Source of the DNA: Candidatus Binatia bacterium
GTDB lineage: Bacteria; Desulfobacterota; Binatia; HRBIN30
NCBI GenBank assembly: GCA_023150935.1
Contig: JAKLJW010000011.1
Coordinates: 1-64,000, forward strand
Length of the DNA: 64,000 nucleotides
Direction of reading: 5' to 3'
Of the stretch, positions 44,624 to 54,110 are shown in pieces (position 1 is the first letter of the stretch; each line of letters starts with the position of its first letter). The notes beneath the pieces are model-generated. The model saw only the letters and a program-made list of their open reading frames with translations. It was not told where the DNA came from and did not search any database. Both the position numbers and the translations under genes were made by a program.

Positions 44624-44953
44624 CCACTCGGGCACATCCTGAACCTCGTCAAGATACACGGCCGCGCCCGGGCGATGTTCGTCAAGGACCGAATGCAACG
44701 TCGGGAAATCCTCGGACCCGAGACCGTAGAGCCGCGTGTCCTCCAGGTTGCAGAATACTGCCGCGCCGCGCTCGCGCCCCCGAAGCTGCTGTTGCAGCGT
44801 CCTCTTGCCGCAGCGCCGCATACCGGTAAGCACGAGCGCATGTCCGGCCGGACGCCGCAGCGAACGAAGCAGACGGCGCGGCACCTCCGGCACGGGCGCC
44901 CCGGCCACGGCCGGCGCCGCCAGCACCCCAGCAACTGTTTCTCGCAGTAACAC
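44624..44953 (-). pseudogene. N-terminal fragment of an AAA_14-type ATPase
   Basis: From GTG 44953, about 110 residues match the start of AAA_14/DUF4143 ATPases: HALVLTGMRRCGKRTLQQQL (Walker A region), FCNLEDTRLYGLGSEDF and AAVYLDEVQDVPEW (Walker B region). Similarity ends there; the open frame then runs antisense into brnA with unrelated residues. The Walker A serine/threonine after GK is replaced by arginine. Both features indicate a dead 5' fragment; the usual 400-residue protein is not encoded. Confidence 0.7.
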
Positions 44954-45064
44954 ACAGGCGTTCTCTCACGAGATACACCCGTGGCCAATCTTAATGACCG
45001 CCACACTGGGCAGGATGCCGCCGCCCGCAACCCAGGATATAACCAAACATCACCCAGAGGGGGG

Positions 45065-45113
45065 CCGAGCCGACGGCTCACCGGCGCGGCTCGGCGGGAG
45101 CCTCGCCCTCCCC
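45065..45113. repeat. GEAPAEP-type intergenic repeat, inverse copy
   Basis: The strong arm 45086-45113 (GCGGCTCGGCGGGAGCCTCG then CCCTCCCC) is the inverse complement of the 9570 arm. A short upstream CCGAGCCG at 45065 can pair with its start. It lies in the 44954-45318 gap, which has no gene. Confidence 0.75.
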
Positions 45114-45318
45114 ATCCGGATTCTTCGCGCCATGCAATCCAGAACCTGGTCGCTCAGCGCGGGCTTCGCCCGTAGCCCGGGCGATACCGACCCCGAGGGT
45201 GTGGGTGTCTCAGCAGTCCGCAGCTCGATGGTCGGAGGGTCCGTCCATAGCGGCAAGACGAGACGCGAATGCGATGGTCGTCACGTTTGTGGCGAGCGCG
45301 GATCGACCAGAGGACTAC

Positions 45319-45759
45319 TCACCGAACGAGGAAGTCTTCGGGCCGGCGACAGGGCAAGATTGCGGTCGTCGCGTCGAAGTGAGAGTCGTACGTGACAATT
45401 GCCTCGCATCCATGAACAGCGGCGACGACGGCGTGAGGCAAGTCGCTCGAATCACGCAGCGCCGCAAACCGCGCTGCGTAACGCCGCCGCTCGGTACGCG
45501 AAACGAGAGGAATGAGCTGGAGCGGCAGGGAGAGAATCTGCACGAGCGCCGCGCGCCCGTATGCCGCACCCGTGGAGAAGTCGGGGGCGTTGTCGATAGC
45601 AAATACATGGACCTCGTGCAGTGCGTAGAAGGAGGTGGCAGCGGCGAGCGAGCCGGAAGCAACGCGAGCAAAGAAGCTGGCGGTTGGCCGGTAGCGTTCC
45701 TGTTCGACGGTCTGGGTCAGTGTGTAGACAAGCAGCACCGAGGTGTCGACGTAGAGCAC
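45319..45759 (-). CDS. PIN-domain VapC-like toxin
   Basis: A 146-residue PIN-domain protein starting with GTG: LYVDTSVLLVYTLTQTVEQE (first acidic residue in VDTS), a helix with FYALHEVHVF, and late acidic residues DSSDLPHAV and CEAIVTYDSHFDA forming the Mg-binding set. VapC toxins are ribonucleases. Its start directly abuts the stop of the preceding small gene, the antitoxin-first arrangement. It appears intact. Confidence 0.85.
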   Translation of the reverse strand: MLYVDTSVLLVYTLTQTVEQERYRPTASFFARVASGSLAAATSFYALHEVHVFAIDNAPDFSTGAAYGRAALVQILSLPLQLIPLVSRTERRRYAARFAALRDSSDLPHAVVAAVHGCEAIVTYDSHFDATTAILPCRRPEDFLVR

Positions 45760-45927
45760 CTAGCGCGTTCCTGTTCGTTTCAGCGGAGGCGTCCTCGCCG
45801 GCCTCTCGATATCTTCGGCGTTGGCCAGGATGCGCTTGAGGCTCTCCTTGCGCGCGCGCTGGAGGAGTTTCGTCACCGGCTTTCCGCGCAAATACTTTCC
45901 GAAGTCCTTGAGCTGCATCGCCGGCAT
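45760..45927 (-). CDS. Putative antitoxin partner of the PIN toxin
   Basis: About 55 basic residues (MQLKDFGKYLRGKPVTKLLQ, then a helical stretch). No known antitoxin fold is obvious, but position (its TAG directly precedes the toxin GTG) and size support the role. The start is ambiguous: ATG 45927 or ATG 45918, the latter with GAGG about 9 nt upstream; a GTG at 45990 is less likely. Confidence 0.6.
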   Translation of the reverse strand: MPAMQLKDFGKYLRGKPVTKLLQRARKESLKRILANAEDIERPARTPPLKRTGTR

Positions 45928-46068
45928 CCTCACTAACGGCAGGAGAGAAGTCAACTCGCTCCGCTGCTCCACTGCTGCACACACGACCACGGGTCGCTCG
46001 AGCTGGTCGCCTGAAACGGAAGGGCACGGACCGCTTATCTGACCGGCATTGCCGTTAACCCAGAATGC

Positions 46069-46806
46069 TCACCACGGCTCCGTCACGTTCTTCCAGCCCG
46101 GGCCCCGCTTCGCGAGCTTGCGGAACGGACGGCGCACGATCTGGTACGGGCGAGCGAGGTACCAGATCGGCGCGCTCCAGATGTGCACCAGCCGCGAGAA
46201 CGGCACCAGCAGCACGATCGTCAGCCCCAACACGATGTGTAACTGATACACGAACGGAATCGGCGGAATCATCTGCCAGGCATCGCCGCGAAACGTCACC
46301 AGCCGCTGCGCCCACGACGCCGCCAGCAGCAGCGTGGTACCGGTCGTGTGGTCCTCCCACGAATACGGCAACGTCGCCAGCCCGATGCCGAGCTGCACCC
46401 AGATGATCGCCAGAATGAGCACATCGGACCAACTACTCGTGCGCAGAATGCGCCGGTCGAACAACCGCCGGTGCAGCAGGATCGTCGTCCCCACGAAACA
46501 CACGGCACCCGAAATGCCCCCGGCGATCACTTCCAGAATGGCATGCTCCTCGACCGTGAAGCCGAGGCTCGTGTACGCCCACACCGGCGTCAGCATCCCC
46601 GCCACATGCCCCAACACCAGCGCCAGCGCGGCAACGTGGAAGACGTAACTGCCGACGACAAGCTGCCGCTTGCGCAACATCTCGCTCGACCCGCTGCGCC
46701 ACGTGTACTGCTCGCGGTCGAACCGCAACCAGCTCCCGAGCAGAAACACCGTCACACAGATGTACGGATAGAGCCCGAAGAAGAACCGGTAGACCACTTC
46801 TTCCAT
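46069..46806 (-). CDS. narI: Respiratory nitrate reductase gamma subunit NarI
   Basis: A 245-residue integral membrane cytochrome b with five hydrophobic helices. It opens YRFFFGLYPYICVTVFLLGS and has histidines placed to bind the two haems (VLGHVAGML, and YQLHIVLG with SRLVHIW near the end). It passes electrons from quinol to NarH. ATG 46806 has GGAGGGCGTG upstream and overlaps the narJ stop by 1 bp. It is the last gene of narGHJI. Confidence 0.95.
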   Translation of the reverse strand: MEEVVYRFFFGLYPYICVTVFLLGSWLRFDREQYTWRSGSSEMLRKRQLVVGSYVFHVAALALVLGHVAGMLTPVWAYTSLGFTVEEHAILEVIAGGISGAVCFVGTTILLHRRLFDRRILRTSSWSDVLILAIIWVQLGIGLATLPYSWEDHTTGTTLLLAASWAQRLVTFRGDAWQMIPPIPFVYQLHIVLGLTIVLLVPFSRLVHIWSAPIWYLARPYQIVRRPFRKLAKRGPGWKNVTEPW

Positions 46807-47471
46807 CACGCCCTCCGAGAGACCGCGCACCCCGTCTGAATCGGCGCCCCTTGTTCCGCAGCGCCCAACGGCACCGGCTCCTCCTGCCGCTCCGCGTCGA
46901 GCCGCGCCAACTCCTCGTCCCAATCGAGCGGCAGCGGCACAGCGCACGGCACCGTCTCCACCGTCTCCCCGGCCAATTCCAGCAACGCCGCGAACACCGC
47001 GGCATAGCCGCTGCCCCGCTCCCCGAGCCGCCGGTGCAACAGCCGCAACACCGGCGCGGCATCGCTCAGCACCTGCCGGCCAACGTCCGCCGGCACCTCC
47101 GACAGGAACTCGCACAACACCGGCACGTAGTCCGGCAACTCCCCGTTCGTCGCCACGAGCCCATGGCGCTCGTACAACTCCCGCAACGCCACCATCGCCG
47201 CACCACGCTCGCGCGCATCCCCGTACGTGTGCTCGAACAGGTGCAACGATACCGCCCGATCGCGGTCGAACAGGTTCACGAACTCCTCTTCCAGATCGAG
47301 CCGGTTCCGGGTCCGCAGGCTCCGCGCCAGGGCGCCCACGCCGACCCGTGTGGACGGCGACAGCGCGCCCTCGCCGTCCACGATCGCCTCGATGTCGGCC
47401 AGCGCCTCGACCACATCGTCGCCGGGATACAGTACCAACACGCCCAGCGCCTTGAACGTCCGCGGCGTCAC
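46806..47471 (-). CDS. narJ: Nitrate reductase assembly chaperone NarJ
   Basis: A 221-residue all-helical TorD/NarJ-type chaperone that binds NarG and is needed for molybdenum cofactor insertion. Markers are FKALGVLVLYPGDDVVEALA, LDLEEEFVNLFDRDRAVSLH and LFEHTYGDARERG, then LPDYVPVLCEFLSEVP. The start is a GTG at 47471 whose last two bases are the first two of the narH stop (GTGA overlap). The open frame upstream antisense/alternate to narH is a shadow. Confidence 0.93.
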   Translation of the reverse strand: MTPRTFKALGVLVLYPGDDVVEALADIEAIVDGEGALSPSTRVGVGALARSLRTRNRLDLEEEFVNLFDRDRAVSLHLFEHTYGDARERGAAMVALRELYERHGLVATNGELPDYVPVLCEFLSEVPADVGRQVLSDAAPVLRLLHRRLGERGSGYAAVFAALLELAGETVETVPCAVPLPLDWDEELARLDAERQEEPVPLGAAEQGAPIQTGCAVSRRA

Positions 47472-48988
47472 ATCGCCTCCGACGGACCGCGCCCGCCCAG
47501 CGTCGGACCGAGGAACACGTTCGGCCGCGCCGTCGCCTGACAACCCTCGCCGAACGAAAACCCGCACGCACCGCGCAACTCGTATGCGTCCTCGACCATC
47601 TCTCGGTGTACGGTCGGAATCGCGAAGCGGTCCTCGTAGTTGGCGATCGCCAGCAAACGATACATCGCCTCGACCTGCTCGACCGCGAGCCCCACCGCCT
47701 CGAGCACGTCCGGCCGCTCCTTGCCGCCAACGTGCCGGTCGCGCATGAACACCCGCATCGCGAACATCCGTTCGAGCGCACGGACGATCGCCTCCTCGTC
47801 GCCGGCAGCCAGCAGGTTTGCCAGGTAGCGCACGGGAATCCGCAAGCGCCGCACGTCGGGAATCTCGCCGTCGAACCCGATGCGGCCCGCCTCCGATGCC
47901 GCCTGAATCGGACTCAGCGGCGGGCAGTACCAGACCATGGGCAGCGTGCGAAACTCCGGGTGCAGCGGGAACGCGATGCGCCACTCCACGGCCAGCCTGT
48001 ACACCGGCGAGCGACCAGCCGCCTCCAGCCAGGGGTCGGCAATACCCGCCGCCCGCGCCTCCGCCTGCACCGCCGGATCGTGCGGATCGAGGAAGATGCC
48101 GAGGTGAGCGTCGTACAGATCGCGGGGGTTCTCCGCGGCCGCCGCCTCGCCGATCCGGTCGGCGTCGTACAGCATCACCCCGAGGTAGCGGATGCGCCCG
48201 ACGCACGTCTCCGAGCATATGGTCGGCAAGCCCGCCTCGATACGCGGGAAACAGAAGATGCACTTCTCCGCCTTGCCGGACTTCCAGTTGTAATAGATCT
48301 TCTTGTACGGACAGCCCGACAGGCACATGCGCCAGCCGCGGCACTTCTCCTGATCGATGAGAACGATGCCGTCCTCTTCGCGTTTGTAGATCGACCCCGA
48401 CGGACAGGTCGCGACACAGGCGGGATTGAGGCAGTGCTCGCACAACCGCGGCAGGTACATCATGAACGTCTGCTCGAAGTGGCCGAGGATCTCCTGCTCC
48501 ACGCCGTCGAGGTTGGCGTCGCGCCGGCGCTCGGCAACGGCGCCGCCGAGGTCGTCCTCCCAGTTGGCACTGCCCTTGACCCGATCGATCGGTTCGCCGG
48601 TAAGCAACGACAGCGGCCGCGCCACCGGTACGTCCTCGCGTTCCCCGGCCGCCTGCAAGACCCCGTAGTCGAACGTGTAGGGCTCGTAGTAGTCGTCGAC
48701 CTCGGGCATGTGCGGGTTGGCAAAGATCTTCGCCAGCGCCTGCCACCGGTTGCCGAGGTGCGGCACCAGCCTGCCGTCGGCCTTGCGCACCCAGCCGCCA
48801 CGCCAGCGCCGCTGGTTCTCCCACTCCTTCGGGTAGCCGACGCCGGGCTTGGTTTCGACGTTGTTGAACCAGGCGTACTGCACCCCCTCGCGGTTCGTCC
48901 ACACGTTCTTGCAGGTGATCGAGCAGGTATGGCAGCCGATGCACTTGTCGAGGTGCAGCACCATCATCACCTGGGCACGGACCTTCAT
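47468..48988 (-). CDS. narH: Respiratory nitrate reductase beta subunit NarH
   Basis: A 506-residue iron-sulphur subunit holding one [3Fe-4S] and three [4Fe-4S] clusters. Visible cysteine groups: CIGCHTCSITCKNVW near the start, and PRLCEHCLNPACVATCPSG, CRGWRMCLSGCPYKK and KCIFCFPR in the middle. MKVRAQVMMVLHLDKCIGCH is the usual NarH start, so ATG 48988 is chosen; it overlaps the narG stop by 4 bp. The length matches the family. Confidence 0.97.
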   Translation of the reverse strand: MKVRAQVMMVLHLDKCIGCHTCSITCKNVWTNREGVQYAWFNNVETKPGVGYPKEWENQRRWRGGWVRKADGRLVPHLGNRWQALAKIFANPHMPEVDDYYEPYTFDYGVLQAAGEREDVPVARPLSLLTGEPIDRVKGSANWEDDLGGAVAERRRDANLDGVEQEILGHFEQTFMMYLPRLCEHCLNPACVATCPSGSIYKREEDGIVLIDQEKCRGWRMCLSGCPYKKIYYNWKSGKAEKCIFCFPRIEAGLPTICSETCVGRIRYLGVMLYDADRIGEAAAAENPRDLYDAHLGIFLDPHDPAVQAEARAAGIADPWLEAAGRSPVYRLAVEWRIAFPLHPEFRTLPMVWYCPPLSPIQAASEAGRIGFDGEIPDVRRLRIPVRYLANLLAAGDEEAIVRALERMFAMRVFMRDRHVGGKERPDVLEAVGLAVEQVEAMYRLLAIANYEDRFAIPTVHREMVEDAYELRGACGFSFGEGCQATARPNVFLGPTLGGRGPSEAM

Positions 48989-51900
48989 GCGCGCCGCTCC
49001 TTCTCTGCCCCGGCGGGTCGTTCGCGCCAATCGAGCGACTCGAGCTTACGGATCACTACCTGGTCGTCGCGGTTGACGCCGATGGTGCCGTAGTAATTGA
49101 ACCCGTAACTGAGCTGCGCGTAACCGCCGATCATGTGCGTCGGCTTCGGAATCACGCGGGTCACCGAATTGTGGATGCCGCGAGTTTTCGTCCGCGGCGA
49201 CTCCGGCGTGTTCACCAGTTTTTCCTGCGCGTGGTACATCATGCAGGTGCCGGCCATGACGCGCTGGCTGACGATGGCGCGGGCGGCAACCGCGCCGTTG
49301 CCGTTGTAGACTTCGATCCAGTCGTTGTCGGCGATACCGGCCCGGCGGGCCTCCTCCTCGTTCAACCACACCACCGGCCCGCCGCGGCCGAGGGTCTGCA
49401 TCAGCAGGTTTTCCGTGTAGGTGCTGTGGATCGACCATTTCTGGTGCGGCGTCAGGAAGTTCACGATCAACGCCCCGGCGCCGGGGCGGCCCTCGCGCAG
49501 GGCGTCGATCGACCGCGTGTCGAGCGGCGGCCGGTACACGGGGAATGCCTCGCCGAAGGCGCGCATCCAGGCATGGTCCTGATAAAGTTGCTGGCGGCCG
49601 GAGAGCGTGCGCCACGGCACCAGTTCGTGCACGTTAATATAGAAGGCGGTGTAGCTGACTGTCTCCGCATCGATACCGCTCCACGTCGGCGAGGTCATGA
49701 CCTTGCGGGGCTGCACGGCGAGATCGCGGAACCGGATCTTCTCCGCCGAACGCGGCAGGGCGAGATGGCTGTGGTCGCGGCCGGTCTGTACGGAGAGGGC
49801 CGCGAACGACCGCATCCCGACGGCACCGTTCGTCTCCGGCGCCAGCGCCAGAATCGCCTCGCAGGCGTGCACGTCGGTATCGAGGCGAGGCAACCCGCGC
49901 CCCGGCCCGGCGCCGGCCGTCCCGTTGAGGTCGCGCAACAGATCGGTTTCCTCCGCCGCCGACCACACGATCCCCTTGCCGCCGATGCCCGGTTGCGCGA
50001 CCAGGGGCCCCAGCGAGGCGAAGCGCGCGGACAGATTCGGGTAGTCCCGCTCGACCACGACGATCGCAGGCATCGTCTTACCGGGTTCCGGTTCGCACTC
50101 GCCCTTCTTCCACTCCCGCACCTCGAAGGGCTGGGCCAGTTCCCCCGCCGTGTCGTGTTGAATGGGCACGAGCAGGACATCCTTCTCGACGCCGAGCCGG
50201 CCCTGGGACTGCTCCGACACGGCCCGTGCCAGGCCCTTGAACACGTTCCAATCCGTGCGCGCTTCCCAGACCGGATCGACGGCGGCGCCGAACGGGTGCA
50301 CGAACGGGTGCAGGTCGGTCGAACTGAGGTCCTGCTTCTCGTACCAGGTGGCCGCCGGCAAGACGATGTCGGCGTACATGCAGGTGCTCGACATGCGGAA
50401 GTCCAACGCGACGAGCAGGTCGAGTTTCCCTTCGGGGGCACGGTCGTGCCACACGACTTCGCGCGGCCGCGGCCCGCCGCGCGCGACCACATCGTCGGCG
50501 TCGACGCCGTTCCTGGCGCCGAGCAGGTGTTTCAGGAAATACTCGTGCCCCTTGCCGCTGGCACCGAGCAGGTTGGCGCGCCAGACGAAGAGCACGCGTG
50601 GAAAGTTCTTCGGGTCGTCCGGGTCCTCGCAGGCGAAGCGCACGCGGCCGCTCTGCAACGCGTCGACCACGTACGCCGCCGGCTCCTTCCCCGCAGCTGC
50701 CGCGTCCCGCGCCACTTGCAACGGGTTGATGTCTAGTTGCGGCGAAGACGGCAGCCAGCCCATACGTTCGGCGCGCACGTTGTAATCGATCAGACTCGCG
50801 TCCCAGTCGCCGGCCGGCGCGGTGGGCGACAGCAGATCGCGCGGGCGCACGGTTTCGTAACGGAACTGATCGCTGTGCGCGTAGAAGTACGATGTCGAGT
50901 TCATTTGGCGTGGCGGGCGTGACCAGTCCAGCGCGAAGGCGAGGGTCTGCCAGCCGACCAGCGGGCGGATCTTCTCCTGCCCGACGTAGTGCGCCCAACC
51001 ACCGCCGGCCTTGCCGACACAACCGCAGAGCACGAGCAGGTTGATTACCGCGCGGTAAGTCATGTCGGTGTGGTAGGCCTGGTTGACCCCGCAGCCGATG
51101 ATCACGGTCGCCCGTCCCGCGGTCTGCTCGGCGCTGCGCGCAAACTCGCGGGCGACGTCGATCGCGACCTGGCGGTCGACGCCGGTGATGCGTTCCTGCC
51201 AGGCCGGCGTGTACGCGAGGTCGTCGTCGAAGCCGGCGGCGACATTACCGCCGCCGACGCCGCGGTCGACGGCGTAGTGGGCGAGCATCAGGTCGAACAC
51301 CGTCGTCACCGGCGTTCGCCCATCGCGCAACGCCAGGTGACAGACCGGCACGTGGCGCACGATCGTGGCGGCGCCGTCGGGATCGACCGTGGGGTCTCCG
51401 AACGCCGGGAAGGCAACCGGCTGCGCGTCGTCGCGGCGATCGAGCACGCTCAAAGCCAGCCGGATATCGCGGCCGTCACGTCCGTCGCGCTGCTCCAGGT
51501 TCCACTTGCCGGGCTCGCCCCAGCGGAACCCGATCGCCCCGAGCGGCACGACCGGCGAACCGTCCTTCTCGTCCAGGCCGACGGTCTTCCACTCGGGACG
51601 ATTGCGTTGGCCGAGGCCATCGGGGAAGTCGGAAGCTCGCACGAATCGCTCCGGCACCCACGCGTCGCCGTGGCGCACCAGGCGCACGAGCAGCGGCAGA
51701 TCCGAGTAGCGGCGCACGTAGTCCTGAAAGTACGGCACTTGCCGGTCGACGAAGAACTCCTTGAGCACGACGTGCCCCATCGCCAGCGCCAGTGCGGCGT
51801 CGGTGCGCTGGCGAGGGCGCACCCACAGGTCGGCGAACTTGGCGGCCTCGTTGTAGTCGGGGGCAACGACCACCGTCTTCGTGCCCTTGTAGCGGGCCTC

Positions 51901-52704
51901 GGCGAGGAAGTGGGCGTCCGGCGAACGCGTCTGCGGAACGTTCGAGCCCCAGACGAGGAGAAAGGCGGCATCGAACCAGGCCGCGCTCTCCGGAACGTCG
52001 GTCTGCTCGCCCCAGGTCATCGGCGAGCTGGGCGGCAGGTCGGCGTACCAGTCATAAAAGCTCAGGCAAGTGCCGCCGAGCAGCGAAAGGAAGCGCGTGC
52101 CCGCGGCGTAGGAAACCATCGAGAAGGCCGGGATGGGCGAAAAGCCGGCGACGCGGTCCGGGCCGTGCGTGGCCACCGTATGGACCGTGGCGGCGGCAAT
52201 CAATTCTTCGGCTTCGGTCCACGACAAGCGCACGAAACCGCCGCGGCCGCGCACCCGTTTGTAGTCGGCCACGGCCACGGGATCGCCGGCGAGTTGCGCC
52301 CACGCGTCGACGGGCGCGAGGGTCTTTCGCAGCTCGCGCCAGCGCTCGATGAGCCGGCGGCGCACGAGCGGGAACTTGATGCGGGCGCTGCTGTATACGT
52401 ACCAGGACGCCGAGGCGCCGCGCGGACAGCCGCGCGGCTCGTGATTGGGCAGGTCGGGACGCGTGCGTGGATAGTCCGTCGCCTGCATTTCCCAGGCGAT
52501 CAGGCCGTTCTTGACGTAGACGTTCCAACTGCACGATCCGGTGCAGTTCACACCGTGCGTGGAACGAACCACCTTGTCGTATTCCCACCGCCCCCGGTAA
52601 CCATCTTCCCACGTGCGATCCTCGCGGGTGACGACCCCGAGGTCGCCGGCGAACGTACCGACGTTCTTGCGGAAGAAGAGCAGGCGGTCGAGTAGATGAC
52701 TCAT
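48985..52704 (-). CDS. narG: Respiratory nitrate reductase alpha subunit NarG
   Basis: A 1239-residue molybdenum catalytic subunit. The FS0 cluster motif is H50 with C54 and C58 in THGVNCTGSCSWNVY. The aspartate Mo ligand is expected in YDWYADLPPSSPMTWGEQTD. CGCVGKAGGGWAHYVGQEK and TCMYADIVLPAATWYEKQDL are typical. No Tat signal is seen, fitting a cytoplasm-facing enzyme. ATG 52704 starts at SHLLDRLLFFRKNVGTFAGD, the family N-terminus. The operon order is narGHJI with overlaps throughout; no narK or regulator is in the window. It supports anaerobic nitrate respiration. Confidence 0.97.
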   Translation of the reverse strand: MSHLLDRLLFFRKNVGTFAGDLGVVTREDRTWEDGYRGRWEYDKVVRSTHGVNCTGSCSWNVYVKNGLIAWEMQATDYPRTRPDLPNHEPRGCPRGASASWYVYSSARIKFPLVRRRLIERWRELRKTLAPVDAWAQLAGDPVAVADYKRVRGRGGFVRLSWTEAEELIAAATVHTVATHGPDRVAGFSPIPAFSMVSYAAGTRFLSLLGGTCLSFYDWYADLPPSSPMTWGEQTDVPESAAWFDAAFLLVWGSNVPQTRSPDAHFLAEARYKGTKTVVVAPDYNEAAKFADLWVRPRQRTDAALALAMGHVVLKEFFVDRQVPYFQDYVRRYSDLPLLVRLVRHGDAWVPERFVRASDFPDGLGQRNRPEWKTVGLDEKDGSPVVPLGAIGFRWGEPGKWNLEQRDGRDGRDIRLALSVLDRRDDAQPVAFPAFGDPTVDPDGAATIVRHVPVCHLALRDGRTPVTTVFDLMLAHYAVDRGVGGGNVAAGFDDDLAYTPAWQERITGVDRQVAIDVAREFARSAEQTAGRATVIIGCGVNQAYHTDMTYRAVINLLVLCGCVGKAGGGWAHYVGQEKIRPLVGWQTLAFALDWSRPPRQMNSTSYFYAHSDQFRYETVRPRDLLSPTAPAGDWDASLIDYNVRAERMGWLPSSPQLDINPLQVARDAAAAGKEPAAYVVDALQSGRVRFACEDPDDPKNFPRVLFVWRANLLGASGKGHEYFLKHLLGARNGVDADDVVARGGPRPREVVWHDRAPEGKLDLLVALDFRMSSTCMYADIVLPAATWYEKQDLSSTDLHPFVHPFGAAVDPVWEARTDWNVFKGLARAVSEQSQGRLGVEKDVLLVPIQHDTAGELAQPFEVREWKKGECEPEPGKTMPAIVVVERDYPNLSARFASLGPLVAQPGIGGKGIVWSAAEETDLLRDLNGTAGAGPGRGLPRLDTDVHACEAILALAPETNGAVGMRSFAALSVQTGRDHSHLALPRSAEKIRFRDLAVQPRKVMTSPTWSGIDAETVSYTAFYINVHELVPWRTLSGRQQLYQDHAWMRAFGEAFPVYRPPLDTRSIDALREGRPGAGALIVNFLTPHQKWSIHSTYTENLLMQTLGRGGPVVWLNEEEARRAGIADNDWIEVYNGNGAVAARAIVSQRVMAGTCMMYHAQEKLVNTPESPRTKTRGIHNSVTRVIPKPTHMIGGYAQLSYGFNYYGTIGVNRDDQVVIRKLESLDWRERPAGAEKERRA

Positions 52705-52742
52705 GGCTCTCTCTACAAACTGGAGGGAAGAATTCAATCGGA

Positions 52743-54110
52743 ATGATAAGAGGTTGGCGCAGAGGTGAAGCGGTGGACCGAGGATCCTGGGACGGCGTGC
52801 GGATACGGGCATACGCGGTGCTGGTCGGCGCCGGGGTAGGACTGGTCGGGACGGTCTTTCGGGTCGGCGTCGAGCGCGGTTACGATTTCTACTTGCAGTG
52901 GTTGGCCGCCGCTCCCGCCGAGCCGATTCCGGCCTGGGGCGTCGGCGCCCTGACCGGGGCTCTGGCCGTTACCCTGGCGGTGGCGCTCACGCGGCAGTTG
53001 GCGCCCGAGGGTGCGGGCAGCGGCATCCAGGAAATCGAAGGGTCCCTGGCGGGGTTGCGGCCGGCCCTGAGGTGGGGGCCCATCCTGGTGGTCAAGTTCG
53101 TCGGCGGCCTGCTGGCCATGTCGGCAGGAATGATCCTTGGCCGCGAGGGGCCGACCATTCATCTCGGCGGGGCTGTCGGGGCGGCACTGGCGGGCGTTGG
53201 ACGGCTGGCGCGCCGTTCGACGAATATCCTCATCGGCTCGGGGTCCGCCGCCGGTCTGGCAGTGGCGTTCAACGCCCCGGTCGGCGGGGCTCTCTTCGCC
53301 ATGGAAGAGATGCGCAACGAGTTCGCCTTCACACTGCGCTCGGGCCACTGCGTATTGCTGGCGACGGTGACCGCCGTTCTGGTGAGTTACCTGATAGCGG
53401 GTACCGGGCGGGTGCTGCCGATTCCCGTCTATGCCGGGCAGACACTGGCCGACTTGCTGCTGGCAGTACCGTTCGCGATCGCCGTCGGGGCCTACGGCGT
53501 CTTTCTCACCCGCGCTCTGGTGCGCACGCTCGATGCGCTGCGGGCGCTAACGGCGCGCGTCGGCTGGTTCGTGCCGGCGTTGTGCACGGGGGCGGCGATC
53601 GGCGCCCTGGTGCGACTTGTACCGGACCTGACCGGGGGCGGCGAGCTGCTGTGCGTCGAGTTGCTGGAGGCGCCGCGGGCCGTCTTGTGGTTGGGCATGC
53701 TGTTGCTGCTGCGCACGCCCATATTCACGATAAGTTATGCCAGCGGTACGCCGGGGGGGATCTTCGCGCCGCAGCTCGCGTTCGGCGCCCTCCTCGGCCT
53801 GTTGTATGCTGCCGCGATCGGCATGGTGGCGCCCGAGCTGGAGATCGAGGCGGGTCGCTACGCCGTGGTCGGCATGGCGGCGCTGCTGACCGCAACGGTG
53901 CGCGCGCCCCTGACCGGCCTTGCGCTGGTCGTCGAGATGACCGGGAATTACCCGCTTATCCCGATGGCGCTGCTGGCGTCGGTGGTCGCCGACGGCACGG
54001 CCACCGTCCTCGGAGGCAGACCGATCTACGAGACGCTGCTCCAGCGCACCCTGGCGCTCGCCGGAGGAAGCGGAGAGGCAGCGGCCGCAAAGGAGGGTAG
54101 AACGACATGA
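52743..54110 (+). CDS. clcA: ClC-type chloride channel/H+ antiporter
   Basis: A 455-residue ClC protein with the three selectivity-filter motifs: GAGSGIQEIEG, GMILGREGPTIHLGG (containing the gating glutamate) and SGTPGGIFAPQLAFG. The gating and GREGP residues suggest an exchanger; the internal Ser of the first motif is present. ATG 52743 is listed; GTG 52773 has a better spaced GAGGTGAAG. It is divergent from narG with only 38 bp between, so promoters must overlap. Its TGA overlaps the next ATG by 4 bp. Confidence 0.92.
   Translation: MIRGWRRGEAVDRGSWDGVRIRAYAVLVGAGVGLVGTVFRVGVERGYDFYLQWLAAAPAEPIPAWGVGALTGALAVTLAVALTRQLAPEGAGSGIQEIEGSLAGLRPALRWGPILVVKFVGGLLAMSAGMILGREGPTIHLGGAVGAALAGVGRLARRSTNILIGSGSAAGLAVAFNAPVGGALFAMEEMRNEFAFTLRSGHCVLLATVTAVLVSYLIAGTGRVLPIPVYAGQTLADLLLAVPFAIAVGAYGVFLTRALVRTLDALRALTARVGWFVPALCTGAAIGALVRLVPDLTGGGELLCVELLEAPRAVLWLGMLLLLRTPIFTISYASGTPGGIFAPQLAFGALLGLLYAAAIGMVAPELEIEAGRYAVVGMAALLTATVRAPLTGLALVVEMTGNYPLIPMALLASVVADGTATVLGGRPIYETLLQRTLALAGGSGEAAAAKEGRTT

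Noticed and set aside
49135..52695. Long plus-strand frames opposite narG
   Set aside because: Mirror frames of narG; no start signals or domain motifs.
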